A stretch of DNA of 64,000 nt from Deltaproteobacteria bacterium (GTDB lineage: Bacteria; Myxococcota_A; Polyangia; Nannocystales; Nannocystaceae): NCBI GenBank assembly GCA_016709225.1, contig JADJEE010000012.1, positions 372,001-436,000 of the forward strand. The letters run 5' to 3'. Every line of letters begins with the position of its first letter. The first letter of the stretch is position 1. Made by a program: the position numbers and the translations under genes. The notes under the pieces were generated by a model that searched no databases, had not been told where the DNA came from, and saw only the letters and a list, made by a program, of their open reading frames with translations. Below, piece after piece: positions 8,739-19,069 of this stretch.

Positions 8739-9455
8739 CTACGCGTCGCCCTGTGGCGGCGTCGAGGCGGCGCGACGCCGCTTCCACTCCGCGTCGAGCT
8801 CGCGGGCGAGCGCGCGTCGCGGACGTCCGTAGGGTTCGTCGGTGAGCTCGAAGCGCCCGATGCGATCGACGCGGAACAGGCGGAAGTCCTGCCGCAGGCA
8901 GCACCACGCCGCCACGATCTCCTTGCCCTCGTAGTACGCGAGCTGCAGCGGCCAGATCGTGCGCTCGCTGCCACGGCCGTCGGCGTCCTGGTAGGACATC
9001 GCCACGGCGACCTCTGTGCGCATGGCCTCGCGCGCGCGCTGCAGCACCGGCGCGCGCTCGCCGGCGCTGCCGAGGTTGACGGGCCACAGACCGGTGTCGT
9101 CGATGCGCGCTCGCAGGTCGTCGGGCGACGCAGTCGCGATCTTCGCGAGCGCATCGCGGGCCGCCTGCCCCAGCTCGTCGTCGGGCAGCGTCTGTACCCA
9201 ACGGGCGCCGAGTACCAGAGCCTCGAGTTCAATCGCGGTGAACATGAGTGGTGGCAGGAAGAAGCCCGCGCGCAGCACGTAGCCGAGCCCGGCCTCGCCC
9301 TCGATCGGCGCACCGAGCCCGATCAGGGTCTGGATGTCGCGGTAGATGGTGCGAACGGAGACCTCCTGCTCGTCGGCGAGGGTCTCCGCGGTCACCGGCG
9401 CGCGACGGCGTCGCAGCGCGTGCAGCAGCGCGAAGAGTCGTTCGGTCTTGTCCAT
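8739..9455 (-). CDS. YafY-type HTH-WYL transcriptional regulator
   Basis: Start ATG 9455 (MDKTERLFALLHALRRRR), 238 residues. The N-terminal half is an HTH_11-type winged helix (TAETLADEQEVSVRTIYRDI, residues about 20-45), the hallmark of the DeoR-like YafY group. The C-terminal half is a WYL sensor domain; the usual W-Y-L strand reads AAWCCLR here, with the downstream FRVDRI motif retained. WYL proteins generally bind small ligands or nucleic acid and control nearby genes. It lies 58 bases downstream of a glutathione transferase gene on the same strand, so it may regulate that gene; this is inferred from position only. The upstream frame extension to 9503 looks non-coding. Confidence 0.92.
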   Translation of the reverse strand: MDKTERLFALLHALRRRRAPVTAETLADEQEVSVRTIYRDIQTLIGLGAPIEGEAGLGYVLRAGFFLPPLMFTAIELEALVLGARWVQTLPDDELGQAARDALAKIATASPDDLRARIDDTGLWPVNLGSAGERAPVLQRAREAMRTEVAVAMSYQDADGRGSERTIWPLQLAYYEGKEIVAAWCCLRQDFRLFRVDRIGRFELTDEPYGRPRRALARELDAEWKRRRAASTPPQGDA

Positions 9456-9513
9456 GCGGTGCTGGTCCGCCGCGATGGTTGCAGAGCCACGCGCGGCGGA
9501 CAACGACGCCGCG

Positions 9514-10176
9514 TCAGCCGGGTTGCGGCAGGTTCTTGGCGACCTCGGGGTGCTGCTGCAGCAGCTCGACGTCGAGCTGCTGCGCCCGCTGGTAGGCGGG
9601 CCGCGACGTCGTGCGCGCGAGGTAGGCCTCGAAGGCTGGCTTGCGCGGCACCACCTGCATCACGTTCATCGTGAACGCCAGCCCGCTGGCGAGCTGGGTG
9701 TCGGCCGCCGTGAACACCGGCCCCGCTGCGTAGGGATGACGCGTGAGCTTGGCGTCGAGGTACGCGATCACGTCGTCGAATCCACCGAACGCATAGTCCG
9801 ACGGCCGGTAGGTCAGGCCGTGCGCGCGCGCGGACACGGCCGGATCGAAGACGGCGTCGCAGTACACCAGCGTCGTGAGATACGCGGCGCGGCCCTGCGC
9901 GTCGATTGCGGGCGCGAGGCCGGCGTCGGCGAAGCGGTCACCGAGGTAGATCGCGATCGCGGCGCGCTCGGTGACGACGACGTCACCGTGCTGAATCGCC
10001 GGTACCTTCTTGTGGGGCTGGATCGCGCGATAGCCCTCGTCGACCCCCTGCGGCGCGCGCACGTCGACGATGTTCACGGCGTACGGGACGGCGAGCTCCT
10101 CGAGCAGCCACCGAATGCCCGCCGAGCGGGACCAGGGAACGTGGTGGAAGACGAGGTCGGGCTGGGTCGTGGTCAT
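9514..10176 (-). CDS. Glutathione S-transferase family protein
   Basis: 220 residues with the two-domain GST layout. An N-terminal thioredoxin-fold half carries the glutathione-site motifs KKVPAIQHGDVVVTERAAI (cis-Pro after Val, then the ER/ES-type Glu). An all-helical C-terminal half includes the conserved FTAADTQLASGL helix. The first residues (HHVPWSRSAGIRWLL) contain Ser residues at the usual activation position. It likely conjugates or reduces electrophilic substrates in the cytosol; the substrate is unknown. Same-strand neighbours are tatD upstream (63 bases) and the WYL regulator downstream (58 bases), compatible with co-transcription. Confidence 0.92.
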   Translation of the reverse strand: MTTTQPDLVFHHVPWSRSAGIRWLLEELAVPYAVNIVDVRAPQGVDEGYRAIQPHKKVPAIQHGDVVVTERAAIAIYLGDRFADAGLAPAIDAQGRAAYLTTLVYCDAVFDPAVSARAHGLTYRPSDYAFGGFDDVIAYLDAKLTRHPYAAGPVFTAADTQLASGLAFTMNVMQVVPRKPAFEAYLARTTSRPAYQRAQQLDVELLQQHPEVAKNLPQPG

Positions 10177-10239
10177 GCCCGAGATGTAGCGGGTCGCCGT
10201 GACAGAACCTGTCAGGAGACTGCAGCGCCGCGCCGCTCG

Positions 10240-11043
10240 TCACAGCCCGAAGAACGCGCGCGCGACCGCAGTGGTCTCGGCCGCGAGCTGCGCGAAGGGC
10301 TTGCCCGCGGCGCTCGCGACCGCGTGGGCGACGTGCACGAGCAGCGCCGGCTCGTTGCGGCGGTGCCGGGGCATCGGCTTCAGGTCGCGCGGGAGCAGGT
10401 AGGGCGCGTCGGTCTCGACCATGAGCCGCGCGGCGGGGATGCGCGGCACCAGCTCGCGCAGGTGGTGTCCGCGGCGTTCGTCACAGATCCAGCCGGTGAT
10501 GCCGATGTGCGCGTCGAGCTCGAGGTAGGCGTCGAGCTCGTCGCCGGTGCCGGTGAAGCAGTGCACGACCACGTGCGGCAGCGAGCTGCGGTGCTCACGG
10601 AGCATCGCGACGAAGTCGCCGTGGGCCGCGCGCTCGTGGAGGAACACCGGCCGCTGCAGCTCGATGGCGAGCTCGAGCTGCCGGGCAAACGCGCGCCGCT
10701 GTTCGTCGCGCGGCGAGTAGTCGCGATCGTAGTCGAGGCCGCACTCGCCGACCGCCACGCAGCGCGGGTCGGCCAGGCACGCGCGCAGCACCGCGAGCGT
10801 GTCGTCGCCGAAGCCGGCCGACACGTGGGGGTGCACGCCGGCGGTCGACCACAGGCGCCCGGGCTTGGCCTGCGCCAGCGTCAATGCCTCGCGCGAGGCC
10901 TCGGCCGAGGCGCCGGTCACGACGATCTGTGCGACGCCGGCGGCGGCGGCCCGCTGCAGCACCAGCTCGAGGTCGGTCGCGAACGAGCGGTTGGTGAGGT
11001 TCGCACCGATGTCGACCAGCGGTGCGTGTTCGGGGAGCGCCAT
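10240..11043 (-). CDS. tatD: TatD family 3'-5' exonuclease / metal-dependent hydrolase
   Basis: 267 residues over the full length of the family. Conserved TatD blocks are all present: LVDIGANLTNRSF at the N-terminus (the DIGxNLT form of true TatD rather than YcfH-type THxH), STAGVHPH, AVGECGLDYDRDYS, VVHCFTGT, GITGWICDERRG and METDAPYLLPRDLKP. These include the His/Glu/Asp metal ligands. TatD enzymes are metal-dependent exonucleases acting on single-stranded or damaged DNA and RNA in the cytosol. The TIM-barrel metal site appears intact. Same-strand gene order suggests read-through into the GST gene. Confidence 0.95.
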   Translation of the reverse strand: MALPEHAPLVDIGANLTNRSFATDLELVLQRAAAAGVAQIVVTGASAEASREALTLAQAKPGRLWSTAGVHPHVSAGFGDDTLAVLRACLADPRCVAVGECGLDYDRDYSPRDEQRRAFARQLELAIELQRPVFLHERAAHGDFVAMLREHRSSLPHVVVHCFTGTGDELDAYLELDAHIGITGWICDERRGHHLRELVPRIPAARLMVETDAPYLLPRDLKPMPRHRRNEPALLVHVAHAVASAAGKPFAQLAAETTAVARAFFGL

Positions 11044-11149
11044 GGCGCGCGGATGCTAGCAGCTCGCACCGATCGGGGGGCGGTGTGGCGTCGAGGGCAT
11101 GGTCGAGCACGCCGCGGCCGGAGCGTGATCGAATCGCCGCTCGCCTGCG

Positions 11150-12094
11150 TCAGCCCTCGGCCTCGACGACCACCGTGTCGCCGAGCCCATCGCGGCGCAG
11201 CGCGAGACGATCGCCGCGGGCGACCACGCGCTCGACGATCTCGAACTCGTGTGCCGGGTCGAGACCTCGCGCCTGCAGCCACTGGAAGGACCGCTGCGAG
11301 CCAGTGCGCACCAGCTCCGCGTGCGTTCCGACCACCGGCGCAGGCTCGACTGGTGCGCCATCGACGGTCAACCCGAAGGTATCCTGCTCGAGCAGGGCCA
11401 GACTCTCGCCGCGCTCGCCGGGCAGCCGGACCTCGACGCGCCACGCGATGACCTCGCGTCCACTGATCGGCGCCGGGCGCAGCTCACCGTCCGCGGTCCC
11501 CTCGCGTACGAGCTGGGTGGGCTCGAACGCGGCCCGCGGCGCGGGTGCGCGCCACCGCATCGCGCGGGGCGGCGGTGATCGCAGGGCCCGCCAAAGCGTC
11601 CGCCCACGCACCGCACCGAAGGCGGTCGCACCCCCTGCGGCGATCAACGTCCACACCGGCTCGAGGCCGAGCACGCCCAGCGCCAGCACGGCGTTGGTGA
11701 CGATGGAGCCCACGACGCCGAGCGCCGCCCTCGGCTTCCCCGCACGCCTGGCAATCTCGTGGTCCTCGAAGTCGCGGACGACGATGCCGTTGGCGATGAC
11801 ACCGAAGTCGGCCCAGACCTCGCCGCAGCAGCGCGGGCACGTGAACGTCGGCTGCGTGCCCTCGCCCATCGCCGACCGCAGTGGATCACGATCGGTGGGG
11901 AACGCCAGCCAGCCGCAGGCGAGACACAGCGTCGCGCAGGGAAACGCGTGCCGAGCCGAGGCCGCGCCGGGGACCCGCAGCATCGCTCGACGCAACTCGC
12001 GGTACAGCGCCGCGCGCTTGGTCCACGCCTCATCGCGCTGGCGCTGCAGCCCCTGTTGGTACTCGCCGGGCAGGGCATCGTGCTCGCGGAACAC
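11150..12094 (-). CDS. Zinc-ribbon membrane protein of unknown function
   Basis: 314 residues from a GTG start at 12094 (ATGs lie further in). I do not recognise a named family. Two CxxC pairs (CLAC at residues 57-60, CPRC at 86-89) suggest an N-terminal zinc ribbon. Two hydrophobic helices follow at about 123-143 and 146-162. The rest is a soluble C-terminal domain of about 140 residues with alternating hydrophobic strands and no motif I can name. The zinc-ribbon and helical-hairpin order suggests a membrane protein with cytoplasmic ends. It is the first gene of a possible unit with tatD, 106 bases away. Confidence 0.75.
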   Translation of the reverse strand: MFREHDALPGEYQQGLQRQRDEAWTKRAALYRELRRAMLRVPGAASARHAFPCATLCLACGWLAFPTDRDPLRSAMGEGTQPTFTCPRCCGEVWADFGVIANGIVVRDFEDHEIARRAGKPRAALGVVGSIVTNAVLALGVLGLEPVWTLIAAGGATAFGAVRGRTLWRALRSPPPRAMRWRAPAPRAAFEPTQLVREGTADGELRPAPISGREVIAWRVEVRLPGERGESLALLEQDTFGLTVDGAPVEPAPVVGTHAELVRTGSQRSFQWLQARGLDPAHEFEIVERVVARGDRLALRRDGLGDTVVVEAEG

Positions 12095-12207
12095 TGGCGC
12101 CGAGGATGACCGAGGCAGTCGCGGGTTTCATCCCCGTTGCGGTCGACATTCGTTCGATCGTCGGCGCGATGACACGGAACGCGCGTCCGGGTCGGTCGAC
12201 CCCTCAC

Positions 12208-13401
<1,194 letters not shown>

Positions 13402-13444
13402 CGCCGTCCTCCGCGTCGACCACCGCGCGCGCGGCGGTCGGAGC

Positions 13445-14476
13445 TCAGCTCGACCCTGCGTCGAGCACGTTGGCCAGGTCGGCCGCCACCTCGGCCGCCA
13501 GCGCCTTCTGTAGCTTCACGAGCCCACGGGTGTGCTCGCTCTTGGCGTACCACAGCTCCTCGCCGTTCTCGTCGTAGCCGCGCGAGACCGTCACGTGGAT
13601 CTGCTTGCGGTCGGTCGTGCGCACTGCGAAGCCGAACACGTCCTCGAGCTGACCGACCGCGTCCGTGCTCTGCACGTACGACGACGCGCGCATGCGCAGC
13701 GCCTTGTCGATCCACGCCGCCGCGGTCTCGTTCTTGCTCGTGCTGCCAGCGGTGCTCCAAAAGACCTGCTCGGGATCGTCGGGGTTGTGCTGCTCGAACT
13801 CGGCGGTCGCCTCGCCGCCGCTGACGGCGAGCGCCGCGATGGCCTTGGTCTCGACTCCGACCAGCTCGCGATCGGGCAGGCTCTGCTTGCCGCTCTGCAG
13901 CGGGCGGATCACCTTGGCGTCGACGACGTAGACCTTGCCGGAGCTGGTGTCTCGCACGTAGACGTTGGCACCGCCGTACACGTTACCGCCGATCTCATAG
14001 CTCGCCGGCTCACGACCGGCGCGCGTGATCTCGAGCGTGGCCTCGGGCTCGCCCAACCCGAGTTCCTTCAGCTTGTCGTCGGTGACGCCGGTGAGCTCGC
14101 GCTTGGCCTTGAACGGCATCAGCCCCTCGAGCGCGGCCGTGCCGCTCTTGCCGGCTTTGAACTCCGACACGGTGCCGTCGTCCTTGGGCGGCGCGTGGGG
14201 GTTCTCGGGCTCGGCCTCGGGCTCGACCACTGCGGTGTCGGTGCCGAGTGGCTCGGCGCGGACCCAGCCGTAGCGACCGAGCTCGTCGGTGCGCATCTCG
14301 ATGACGAGGTCGAGCTTGTCGGAGTGGTAGTGCACCCGCTCGAGCTCGTCGGCGGCGCCGCTCAGCACCACCACGTTCTCGCCGAGGTCGACCTCGGCGG
14401 GCGACGTCCAGACCCGCCACGCGCCGAACAACGACGCCGACAGCAACAAGCCGTAGACGAGGATCGATCGCTTCAT
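13445..14476 (-). CDS. DUF4340 protein, partner of a Gld-like ABC system
   Basis: 343 residues. One N-terminal membrane anchor (about residues 5-22, after MKRS) is followed by an extracytoplasmic region with repeated beta-rich segments such as LGLGEPEATLEI and GGNVYGGANVYVRDTSSGKVYVVD, typical of DUF4340. These proteins are nearly always encoded directly after GldG-type auxiliary subunits. Its ATG overlaps the stop of the upstream GldG-like gene as ATGA, implying translational coupling. It is likely a periplasmic component of the ABC complex; its biochemical role is not established. It is the last of four overlapping genes. Confidence 0.9.
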   Translation of the reverse strand: MKRSILVYGLLLSASLFGAWRVWTSPAEVDLGENVVVLSGAADELERVHYHSDKLDLVIEMRTDELGRYGWVRAEPLGTDTAVVEPEAEPENPHAPPKDDGTVSEFKAGKSGTAALEGLMPFKAKRELTGVTDDKLKELGLGEPEATLEITRAGREPASYEIGGNVYGGANVYVRDTSSGKVYVVDAKVIRPLQSGKQSLPDRELVGVETKAIAALAVSGGEATAEFEQHNPDDPEQVFWSTAGSTSKNETAAAWIDKALRMRASSYVQSTDAVGQLEDVFGFAVRTTDRKQIHVTVSRGYDENGEELWYAKSEHTRGLVKLQKALAAEVAADLANVLDAGSS

Positions 14477-16383
14477 CGTGCACCTCCCCGACGGCGCAGA
14501 CGCATGCGCACGCCGCCGATCGCGAGTACCAAGAGCGGTACCCCCAGCACCGTCAGGTAGAACCAGGTGGTCTGGCCCTCCTTGGTGTGCTCGATCTTCA
14601 CGTCCTCTTCGCTCTCGGTGGTACCCGAGAGCGCCTCGGCGCCGATGAGCCAGTTGCAGGCGTCGTCGATGAGCCGCTGGTTGCCGAGGAAGCCGACGCC
14701 GAGGTCAGAGAAGATCGAGCTGCTCGACATCACCACCGCGCGCCAGGGCGCGCCCTCGCTGCCGCCTTCGATGGCGGCGACCAGGTTGCGCGCGTTCTTG
14801 GCCTCGCCGGCATCGGCGTCGTACTCGGCGTTGCGGTCGAGGTCCGACCACACCACCGCGAGCGTGCGCACCGTGAACACGACCTTGCTGGCGTGCTCGT
14901 CGACCTCGTCGAGGGGTGCGGCCATGCGGGCGAACAGCACGTTGTTGTTGGCGCGCTGGCTCAGCGTGGTCGTCGACGGATGCTGGGAGAAGCCGTCGGT
15001 GACGAGGTTGAAGCGGTCGAGCTTGTTGTGCGTGATGGGCACGATGCCCTGCTCCGAGGCCAACACGCCGTCGCCGACCGACACGCCGAGGTACGCCAAC
15101 AGGTCGTACAACGGGTCGCCGGCGCCGACGATCGGCTCGCGCAGCGCGACCGGATCGAGCGCCACCAGCAGCGAGCCGCCGGCGTCGACGTAGGCTCGCA
15201 GCGCGTCGACCTCGGTCTGGTGCAGCTGCTTGAGCGGCCCCATCGCGATCACCAGGTCGGCGTCGTCGGGCACCTTCTCGGCCAGGCCCTGCGAGATGCC
15301 GAGCTGCTTGACGTTGAAGCCGAGCTGCTTCAGCCGACCCTTGAACGCCGAGATCTCGCGGTCGACGGGCGCCTGCGCACCGCCGTCCCACCCGAGCTCG
15401 CCATGGCCGGTGGTGAAATAGACCACGCGCTCGCCATGACCGAGCTCGCGGAGGATGGTCTGGACCTCGGCGTCGAGCTTCTTGAGCGTGCGCTTGGCCT
15501 TCTCCAGGTCGGTGGCGACCTTGAGCGTGCGCGTGACCGGCTTGGGCTTGCCGTCGTCCTCGGCCTCGGCCGCCGGCGTCTCACCCTGCGCCGGCGTCGG
15601 CTCGACCTCGTCGAGATCGAGCTCGCCCTGCGTGAACGCGATGGTCCCGTTGTCGCGCACGCTGAGGGCCTTGGCCAGCCGCGGCTCGGCGGCCTGGTCG
15701 ATGACCTCGACGGTGACGTTGGGCCCCTCGAGCGCGCCGAAGTACGCGGCCAGCTCGCGCGCCACGTCGGACGACGGCGGCATGAACACCCGCACGTGCA
15801 CCGGCTGCTCGAGCGACGACACGATCGCCATCGTCGCGGTGCCCGGCAGCGGGGTCTTGAAGTACGCCAGGTCCCAGCGCTCGTTCTTCTTGCTGGCGAT
15901 GTAGTTGACGGGGAACACCAAGGCGAGGCCCAGTGCCGCGACGACCCCGTGGCCGACCATGTCGCGGATGCGTCGCGCCGGCATCATCACCGGCGAGCTG
16001 ACGATGGCGTAGTCGACCACCATCATCGGCACGGTGCCCAGCAGCCAGACGATCGGCCACAGCGAGCGCCACACCCCGAGCCAGCGCTCCTCGGAGTCCT
16101 GACTGAGCGTCAGGCTGCGCACCACCCCCTCGGTGGTCGCCGCGTACATCACCAGCGAGGCCACGCCGGTGACCAGGCAGATCATCGCGACGCGGTGGCC
16201 GAAGCGCAGGCCCTCGTCCTTGGCGCCGCGCAGCCCCTGCAGGCGCAGCACCGCCGCCACCACGATCGCGCCCAGGCCCGCGAGGCTCGCGGTCCACTGC
16301 ACGGCGTCATTGCCGTCGAACAGGCGCTGGCCGGCGAACAACGCCGCCATGCCCACCAGGTACAGCAAGCTCGAGAGGCTCAT
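14473..16383 (-). CDS. GldG-like ABC transporter auxiliary/permease protein
   Basis: 636 residues from ATG 16383 (MSLSSLLYLVGMAALF). The N-terminal about 190 residues contain about five membrane helices. An extracytoplasmic ABC_transp_aux (GldG/DUF7088-like) domain follows, from about residue 195 to 590, with TATMAIVSSLEQPVHVRVFM and DADLVIAMGPLKQLHQTEVDALRAY-type segments. A final helix (WFYLTVLGVPLLVLAIGGV) precedes a basic tail. An insert of charged low-complexity residues lies near 300. It overlaps the upstream permease stop and the downstream DUF4340 start by ATGA on both sides. In Bacteroidetes GldG works with GldA/GldF; here the substrate is unknown. Confidence 0.9.
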   Translation of the reverse strand: MSLSSLLYLVGMAALFAGQRLFDGNDAVQWTASLAGLGAIVVAAVLRLQGLRGAKDEGLRFGHRVAMICLVTGVASLVMYAATTEGVVRSLTLSQDSEERWLGVWRSLWPIVWLLGTVPMMVVDYAIVSSPVMMPARRIRDMVGHGVVAALGLALVFPVNYIASKKNERWDLAYFKTPLPGTATMAIVSSLEQPVHVRVFMPPSSDVARELAAYFGALEGPNVTVEVIDQAAEPRLAKALSVRDNGTIAFTQGELDLDEVEPTPAQGETPAAEAEDDGKPKPVTRTLKVATDLEKAKRTLKKLDAEVQTILRELGHGERVVYFTTGHGELGWDGGAQAPVDREISAFKGRLKQLGFNVKQLGISQGLAEKVPDDADLVIAMGPLKQLHQTEVDALRAYVDAGGSLLVALDPVALREPIVGAGDPLYDLLAYLGVSVGDGVLASEQGIVPITHNKLDRFNLVTDGFSQHPSTTTLSQRANNNVLFARMAAPLDEVDEHASKVVFTVRTLAVVWSDLDRNAEYDADAGEAKNARNLVAAIEGGSEGAPWRAVVMSSSSIFSDLGVGFLGNQRLIDDACNWLIGAEALSGTTESEEDVKIEHTKEGQTTWFYLTVLGVPLLVLAIGGVRMRLRRRGGAR

Positions 16384-17105
16384 CGCCACCTCCGCGCCGC
16401 GATGAAGCGGCTCGCCATCATGAGGAAGACGAACACGATCGAAACGTAGAAGACCACGTCCTCGGTGTTGATCTGGCCGCGCATGAAGCTCTTGTAGTGG
16501 CGGTCGAACAGGCTCATGTACGAGAACAGGTCGACCAGCGGCGGATCGGTGACCTTGGCCAGCAGCCACATCATCAGGAGTGCGACGGTGATGACGACCG
16601 AGGCGAAGCCGGCGACCAGCTGCGACCGCGACACCGCGCTCGCGAAGGTTCCGATCGCCGCGACCGCACCACCAACCAGCAACAGGCCCAGGTAGCCGGC
16701 GGCGATGTGGCCGTAGCTGACCTTGCCGTTCACGAACACCAGCGCCGGCATGTACAGCGTCGCCAGCACCATGGCAGCGATGACCAGCATCGCCGACAGA
16801 TACTTGCCGCCGACCAGCTGCCAGTCCGCCAGCGGCGCGGAGTCGAGCAGCACGATGGTGCCGGTCTGACGCTCCTCGGCGAACGAGCGCATCGTCAGCA
16901 AGATCGACGCGATCACCGTGGTCCCGAACGAGAAATAGAAGAACTCCTCGATGACCTTGGAGCTGAACTTGGCCTCGTTGCCCAACGCGAACGCGTTGAA
17001 CAGCAGGCCGTCGATCACCAGCACCGCGGCGATCACCGCGTAGCCCCACATCGAGTTGAGATAGCCCGCGAGATCGCGGCGGGCCACGAGCAACATGCCC
17101 CTCAT
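16380..17105 (-). CDS. GldF-like ABC transporter permease
   Basis: 241 residues with six predicted membrane helices and the ABC-2 permease signature region (FAEERQTGTIVLLDSAPLADW, then KYLSAMLVIAAM). It begins MRGMLLVARRDLAGYLNSMWG, typical of GldF/NosY-like permeases, where the cytosolic lead precedes helix one. Its ATG overlaps the stop of the ATPase gene (ATGA) and its own TGA overlaps the ATG of the GldG-like gene. It should form the membrane channel of the exporter or flippase-like complex encoded here. Confidence 0.93.
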   Translation of the reverse strand: MRGMLLVARRDLAGYLNSMWGYAVIAAVLVIDGLLFNAFALGNEAKFSSKVIEEFFYFSFGTTVIASILLTMRSFAEERQTGTIVLLDSAPLADWQLVGGKYLSAMLVIAAMVLATLYMPALVFVNGKVSYGHIAAGYLGLLLVGGAVAAIGTFASAVSRSQLVAGFASVVITVALLMMWLLAKVTDPPLVDLFSYMSLFDRHYKSFMRGQINTEDVVFYVSIVFVFLMMASRFIAARRWR

Positions 17106-18082
17106 GCCTCGAGCTCCTTCCGTAGTGGTTGTTGCTTGCTCTCGAGCGCGGCCGGTGCCCCGGCGGCGCGCGTGAGTTCGAGGAAGATCTGTTCGAGCTC
17201 ACCCATCGCGTCCTGCACCGAGCGCACCCCGAGCCCGGCCTCGACCAACTCGCGCACGAAGCCCTCGCGATCGTCGGCCTTGAGCGTCACGCTCATCGTC
17301 ACCAGCTCGCCGTCGACGTCGAGCTGGTAGCCGTCGACGAGCTCCGACTTACCGAGCAGCTCCTCGCAGCTGGCGAGCTTGCCGCGCACGATCACCGTGA
17401 GCCGCGTGCCGCTGCCGAGCGCACCCGAGAGCTGCGCCTCGGTGCCCTCGGCGACGATGCGCCCCTTGTGGATCACCAGGATGCGATCGACGGTCTGGGC
17501 GATCTCCGAGAGGATGTGCGAGCTGATCAGCACGGTCGCGAACTTCTTCAGCGAGCGCACGACCTTGCGCATCTCGACGATCTGCCGCGGATCGAGCCCG
17601 CTGATCGGCTCGTCGAGGATCACCACTTGTGGGCGGTGGATGATGGCTTGAGCGATGCCGACGCGCTTGCGGTAGCCGTGCGAGAGCTCGGCGATGACCT
17701 TGTCGGCGGCCTCGGTCAGCTGACAGGTCTCCATCACCCGCGGCAGCTCGGCCTCGACCTCGCTGCGGCTGCAGCCCTTGACCTGGCCGACCCACCGCAA
17801 GAACTCGGCGACCCGCATCTCGCGGTACAGCGGCGGATCCTCGGGCAGGAAGCCGATGCGGCGCCGCATCGCGTCGACCGCCTCGGTGGCGTCGACGCCG
17901 TCGACCAAGACCTTGCCGGCGCTCGGCATCTGCAGCCCCGCGAGCACCCGCAGCATGGTCGACTTCCCGGCGCCGTTGAGGCCGAGGAAGCCGACGATCT
18001 CGCGGTCGCCGATCTTGAACGAGGCCTCGCGGACCGCCGCGAAGCGCCCGTAGTAACGCGTGAGGTTCTGAACTTCGATCAT
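17102..18082 (-). CDS. GldA-like ABC transporter ATP-binding subunit
   Basis: 326 residues. All ATPase motifs are present: Walker A GLNGAGKST, Q-loop region FLPEDPPLYREM, signature LSHGYRKRVGIAQA (LSxGxRxR variant of the ABC-2 class), Walker B VVILDEP, D-loop SGLDP and switch His in SSHILSE. The C-terminal about 100 residues form the extra domain of GldA/CcmA-like exporters. It is the first gene of the four-gene ATGA-overlapping operon and has an AGGGA-like ribosome site just upstream. It energises the GldF/GldG-like membrane complex. The family is linked to gliding in Bacteroidetes but is widespread, so a motility role is not implied here. Confidence 0.95.
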   Translation of the reverse strand: MIEVQNLTRYYGRFAAVREASFKIGDREIVGFLGLNGAGKSTMLRVLAGLQMPSAGKVLVDGVDATEAVDAMRRRIGFLPEDPPLYREMRVAEFLRWVGQVKGCSRSEVEAELPRVMETCQLTEAADKVIAELSHGYRKRVGIAQAIIHRPQVVILDEPISGLDPRQIVEMRKVVRSLKKFATVLISSHILSEIAQTVDRILVIHKGRIVAEGTEAQLSGALGSGTRLTVIVRGKLASCEELLGKSELVDGYQLDVDGELVTMSVTLKADDREGFVRELVEAGLGVRSVQDAMGELEQIFLELTRAAGAPAALESKQQPLRKELEA

Positions 18083-18142
18083 GGTTCATCCCTGGAGACG
18101 TGCGCGGGCGCAGCGTCGCAGCGCCGCGGCCCAGCAGCCGCG

Positions 18143-18964
18143 CTAATCGAGGAAGAAGTCGACCATCGGCTCGACCTCGGGGTCGACCGCGTACTTGCGG
18201 AAGTCGGCCACGCCGGCCTGGCGCAGCACGTCCTCGTCGACGAAGAAGTTGCCGGTGCACTCGCGCGCGGGCTTGACGAGGATCTCCCACGCGGCGTCGG
18301 CCATGATCTCGGGGGTGCGGCTGTGTCGGACCATCGGGTCGCCGCCGAGCATCTGCACCGCGGCGGTGGCGATCGCGGTGCGGGGCCACAGCGCGTTGAA
18401 GGCGATGCCGTCGTTGCGGAACTCCTCGGCCATGCCCAGCACGCACATGCTCATGCCGTACTTCGCCATCGTGTACGCGACGTGGCCGCCGAACCACTTC
18501 GGCTTCATCGACAGCGGCGGCGACAGGTTCAACACGTGGGGGTTGGCGGCCTTGCGCAGGTGCGGCACGCACTTCTGCGAGCACAGGTAGGTGCCACGCG
18601 CGTTGATCTGGTGCATCAGGTCGTAGCGCTTCATCGGCGTCGACAGCGTGCCGGTGAGGCTGATGGCACTGGCGTTGTTGACGAGGATGTCGATGCCGCC
18701 GAAGTGCTCGACCGCCTTGGTCACGGCCTCGTCGACGGCCTCCTCCGAGCGGATGTCGCACACCACGGCCAGCGCCTTGCCACCGGCGGCCTCGATCTCC
18801 TGCGCGGCGGTGTAGATGGTGCCGGGCAGCTTGGGATGGGGCTCGGTGGTCTTGGCGGCGATGACCACGTTGGCGCCGTCGCGGGCGGCTCGCAGGCCGA
18901 TCGCGAGTCCGATGCCGCGGCTCGCTCCGGAGATGAAGAGGGTCTTGTTCGCGAGGCTGGTCAC
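18143..18964 (-). CDS. Short-chain dehydrogenase/reductase, HSDL2-like
   Basis: 273 residues from GTG 18964 (VTSLANKTLFISG); the frame upstream of it looks non-coding. A Rossmann fold is shown by SGASRGIGLAIG (glycine-rich NADP site), DILVNNAS and the catalytic YTMAK (Tyr-x-x-x-Lys), preceded by the Ser-containing LNLSPP strand. The segments KPKWFGGHVAYTMAKYGMS and FNALWPRTAIATAA match the hydroxysteroid dehydrogenase-like 2 group, whose physiological substrates are poorly known. Cytosolic. It lies 60 bases upstream of the Gld-like operon on the same strand, with no evident functional link. Confidence 0.93.
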   Translation of the reverse strand: MTSLANKTLFISGASRGIGLAIGLRAARDGANVVIAAKTTEPHPKLPGTIYTAAQEIEAAGGKALAVVCDIRSEEAVDEAVTKAVEHFGGIDILVNNASAISLTGTLSTPMKRYDLMHQINARGTYLCSQKCVPHLRKAANPHVLNLSPPLSMKPKWFGGHVAYTMAKYGMSMCVLGMAEEFRNDGIAFNALWPRTAIATAAVQMLGGDPMVRHSRTPEIMADAAWEILVKPARECTGNFFVDEDVLRQAGVADFRKYAVDPEVEPMVDFFLD

Positions 18965-19069
18965 GGAGGCGGACGATAACCCAATCGCTGCGCGGGCATG
19001 AAGGGGTCCGGGGGGCCTGTGGACGGGCCCGCGGCGCCACGCCCCCGACGCCACGCCCCCGACGCCGGC

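Noticed and set aside
14473..17202. A single 909-residue fusion of permease and GldG-like protein
   Set aside because: The N-terminal 270 residues are out of frame with the real GldF-like gene; the ATGA junction at 16380-16383 marks two separate genes.
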